Below, piece by piece: positions 5,074 through 5,491 of a stretch of DNA of 5,491 bases. Each line of letters begins with the position of its first letter. Within the stretch, counting starts at the first letter, position 1. Position numbers and translations under genes: made by a program. This stretch comes from Planctomycetota bacterium. Its GTDB lineage: Bacteria; Planctomycetota; Phycisphaerae; WQYP01. The notes under the pieces are model-generated. The model had not been told where the DNA came from. It saw nothing but the letters and a program-made list of their open reading frames with translations, and searched no databases. The stretch lies in assembly GCA_021785155.1 (NCBI GenBank), contig JAJYGE010000071.1, forward strand, positions 1 to 5,491. The letters run 5' to 3'.

Positions 5074-5205
5074 TTAGAGGCCCCTAAGGGGCCAGCATTC
5101 AGGAGTTAGAAGTCGTTTTACAGTATTGGCCAGTAATTTCAGAATTGCGCGGAATGGGCGCGAGCGTCGCTTTTTTACCAGGTACTTAGCGATCTCCATG
5201 GCCAT
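5074..5205 (-). pseudogene. Short open frame, possible 3' end of a decayed gene, unidentified
   Basis: From an ATG at 5205 the minus strand reads 43 codons: MAMEIAKYLVKKRRSRPFRA, then ILKLLANTVKRLL, ending in codons made by the hairpin/repeat module at 5079-5112. The frame is also open upstream for several codons (PHQWFR) to a stop. Its Lys/Arg-rich amphipathic pattern with regular Leu/Ile spacing looks more protein-like than random sequence, but I do not recognise the family. There is no good ribosome site. It could be the tail of a lost gene interrupted by the repeat module, or chance. Confidence 0.2.
5079..5112. repeat. Second GCCAGCATT repeat module with GGCCCC-TAA-GGGGCC hairpin
   Basis: A perfect 6-base stem GGCCCC-TAA-GGGGCC (5079-5093) runs into GCCAGCATTCAGGAGTTA and GAAG (5091-5112), matching the module start at 4904 except for one T-to-C change and fewer heptamers. 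Both modules thus have a G+C-rich hairpin whose right arm ends in GCC, followed by AGCATTYAGGAGTTA. They are 187 bases apart in the same orientation. Confidence 0.7.
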
Positions 5206-5251
5206 ACGGAACCATTGATGCGGGCATGTTATTTATTTGTCAAAGAACCTT

Positions 5252-5268
5252 GTTCAGCGGGTCTGAAC
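5252..5268 (+). other. Hairpin upstream of the small ORF
   Basis: GTTCAG-CGGGT-CTGAAC is a perfect 6-base-pair stem with a 5-base loop, 30 bases before the Shine-Dalgarno sequence at 5299-5305. It could belong to a structured leader or a small RNA. Confidence 0.35.
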
Positions 5269-5308
5269 TGTACCTCGGTAAGGCTATAGGATTGCAATAG
5301 GAGGGATA

Positions 5309-5383
5309 ATGCGCAACGGCGCTAAAAAGTTAAGCCGTAGTTCTCCCCGGAATTCGACGCAATGTTCATTTGTAAGTTGTTGA
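5309..5383 (+). CDS. Possible 24-residue small protein or leader peptide
   Basis: ATG at 5309 follows AGGAGGG at 5299-5305, a near-perfect Shine-Dalgarno sequence although spaced only 3-4 bases away. The 24 codons read MRNGAKKLSRSSPRN then STQCSFVSC and end at TGA 5381-5383. It is basic and Ser-rich (six Ser), with two Cys; no known family is recognised. A terminator-like hairpin starts 14 bases later (5397-5423), so ribosome site, ORF and terminator form a compact unit. No clear promoter was found upstream; TATAGG at 5285-5290 lacks a matching -35. A leader peptide, a small protein, or chance are all possible. Confidence 0.25.
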   Translation: MRNGAKKLSRSSPRNSTQCSFVSC

Positions 5384-5396
5384 TGCGCCATGATTT

Positions 5397-5423
5397 ACGG
5401 CGATTGGCCGGGGCCGTTTTTTT
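5397..5423 (+). terminator. Putative intrinsic terminator
   Basis: ACGGC (5397-5401) and GCCGT (5413-5417) form a 5-base-pair G+C-rich stem with an 11-base loop, leading straight into seven T residues (5417-5423). The stem is short, so the strength is uncertain. It would end transcripts reading through the small ORF at 5309-5383 before the promoter at 5459. Confidence 0.4.
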
Positions 5424-5450
5424 CTGTAGTTGTACCCATGTAAATAATGT

Positions 5451-5486
5451 GTGTACACTTGACATTGAATTTATTTGCGATATACT
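5451..5486 (+). promoter_or_regulatory. Near-consensus sigma70 promoter with GTGTACAC operator-like site
   Basis: TTGACA (5459-5464, perfect -35) and TATACT (5481-5486, five of six to TATAAT) are 16 bases apart. A perfect palindrome GTGTACAC (5451-5458) abuts the -35 box, and a TGTAC at 5431-5435 lies 21 bases upstream of the TGTAC at 5452-5456, about two helical turns. The transcript would start near 5493, beyond the window, so the ATG at 5488 is upstream of it and not a start. The layout suggests a regulated gene just to the right. Confidence 0.65.
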
Positions 5487-5491
5487 CATGC

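Noticed and set aside
4961..5112. CRISPR-like array
   Set aside because: Repeats are imperfect, with irregular spacing (31 and about 51 bases), no uniform unique spacers and no cas gene; heptamers are contiguous.
5160..5176. Terminator GCGA-GCG-TCGC followed by TTTTTT
   Set aside because: Only a 4-base-pair stem, and the T-run corresponds to Lys codons of the minus-strand frame; too weak to call.
5488..5491. ATG after the terminal promoter as a gene start
   Set aside because: It lies only two bases after the -10 box, upstream of the expected transcription start near 5493, with no ribosome site.

Overview
The window most likely comes from a bacterium of the PVC group (Planctomycetes/Verrucomicrobia), probably a planctomycete. 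The main evidence is the protein at 3384-4292: a type II pseudopilin-like protein that pairs an N-terminal prepilin cleavage/methylation motif with a C-terminal H-X9-DG motif, an architecture that is abundant in PVC genomes. Backbone coding DNA is about 53% G+C by hand count of three lines of the 2014-3369 gene. The phylum assignment is inference, since there is no rRNA or other marker gene here.

Layout. Positions 1-117 are the end of an insertion sequence whose transposase starts at 48 and runs leftward off the window. Positions 118-399 are G+C-rich DNA with no recognisable gene. Positions 400-1251 (minus) encode an intact DUF2971-family protein on A+T-richer DNA, with a good sigma70-type promoter placed so that the mRNA should begin at or next to the start codon. 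Positions 1484-1822 (minus) are a dead remnant of a DUF1016 (YhcG-type) nuclease gene, broken by one in-frame TGA and lacking its catalytic C-terminal half. Positions 2014-3369 (plus) encode an exported HtrA/DegP-type serine protease with a complete catalytic triad, preceded by a nested palindrome. It converges, with a 14-base gap, on the pseudopilin-like gene at 3384-4292 (minus).

From about 4314 to the right end there is roughly 1.2 kb of mostly non-coding, repeat-rich DNA. It holds the C-terminal stump of an IS1380-like transposase (4613-4891, minus), a heptamer tandem repeat, an imperfect 17-21 base repeat family, two hairpin-plus-repeat modules, a very short ORF with a strong Shine-Dalgarno sequence followed by a terminator-like hairpin, and a near-consensus promoter at 5459-5486 firing rightward out of the window.

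The HtrA protease and the pseudopilin are both envelope proteins but are divergently regulated and convergent in layout, so no shared operon is implied. The rest (IS end, DUF2971, decayed DUF1016, IS1380 stump, repeats) looks like an accessory region with repeated insertion and decay. I found no CRISPR array, tRNA or rRNA, and no convincing new multi-gene system. The most interesting signals are the DUF2971 cargo-like gene, the repeat modules at 4904-5112, and the small ORF, terminator and promoter series at 5252-5486.
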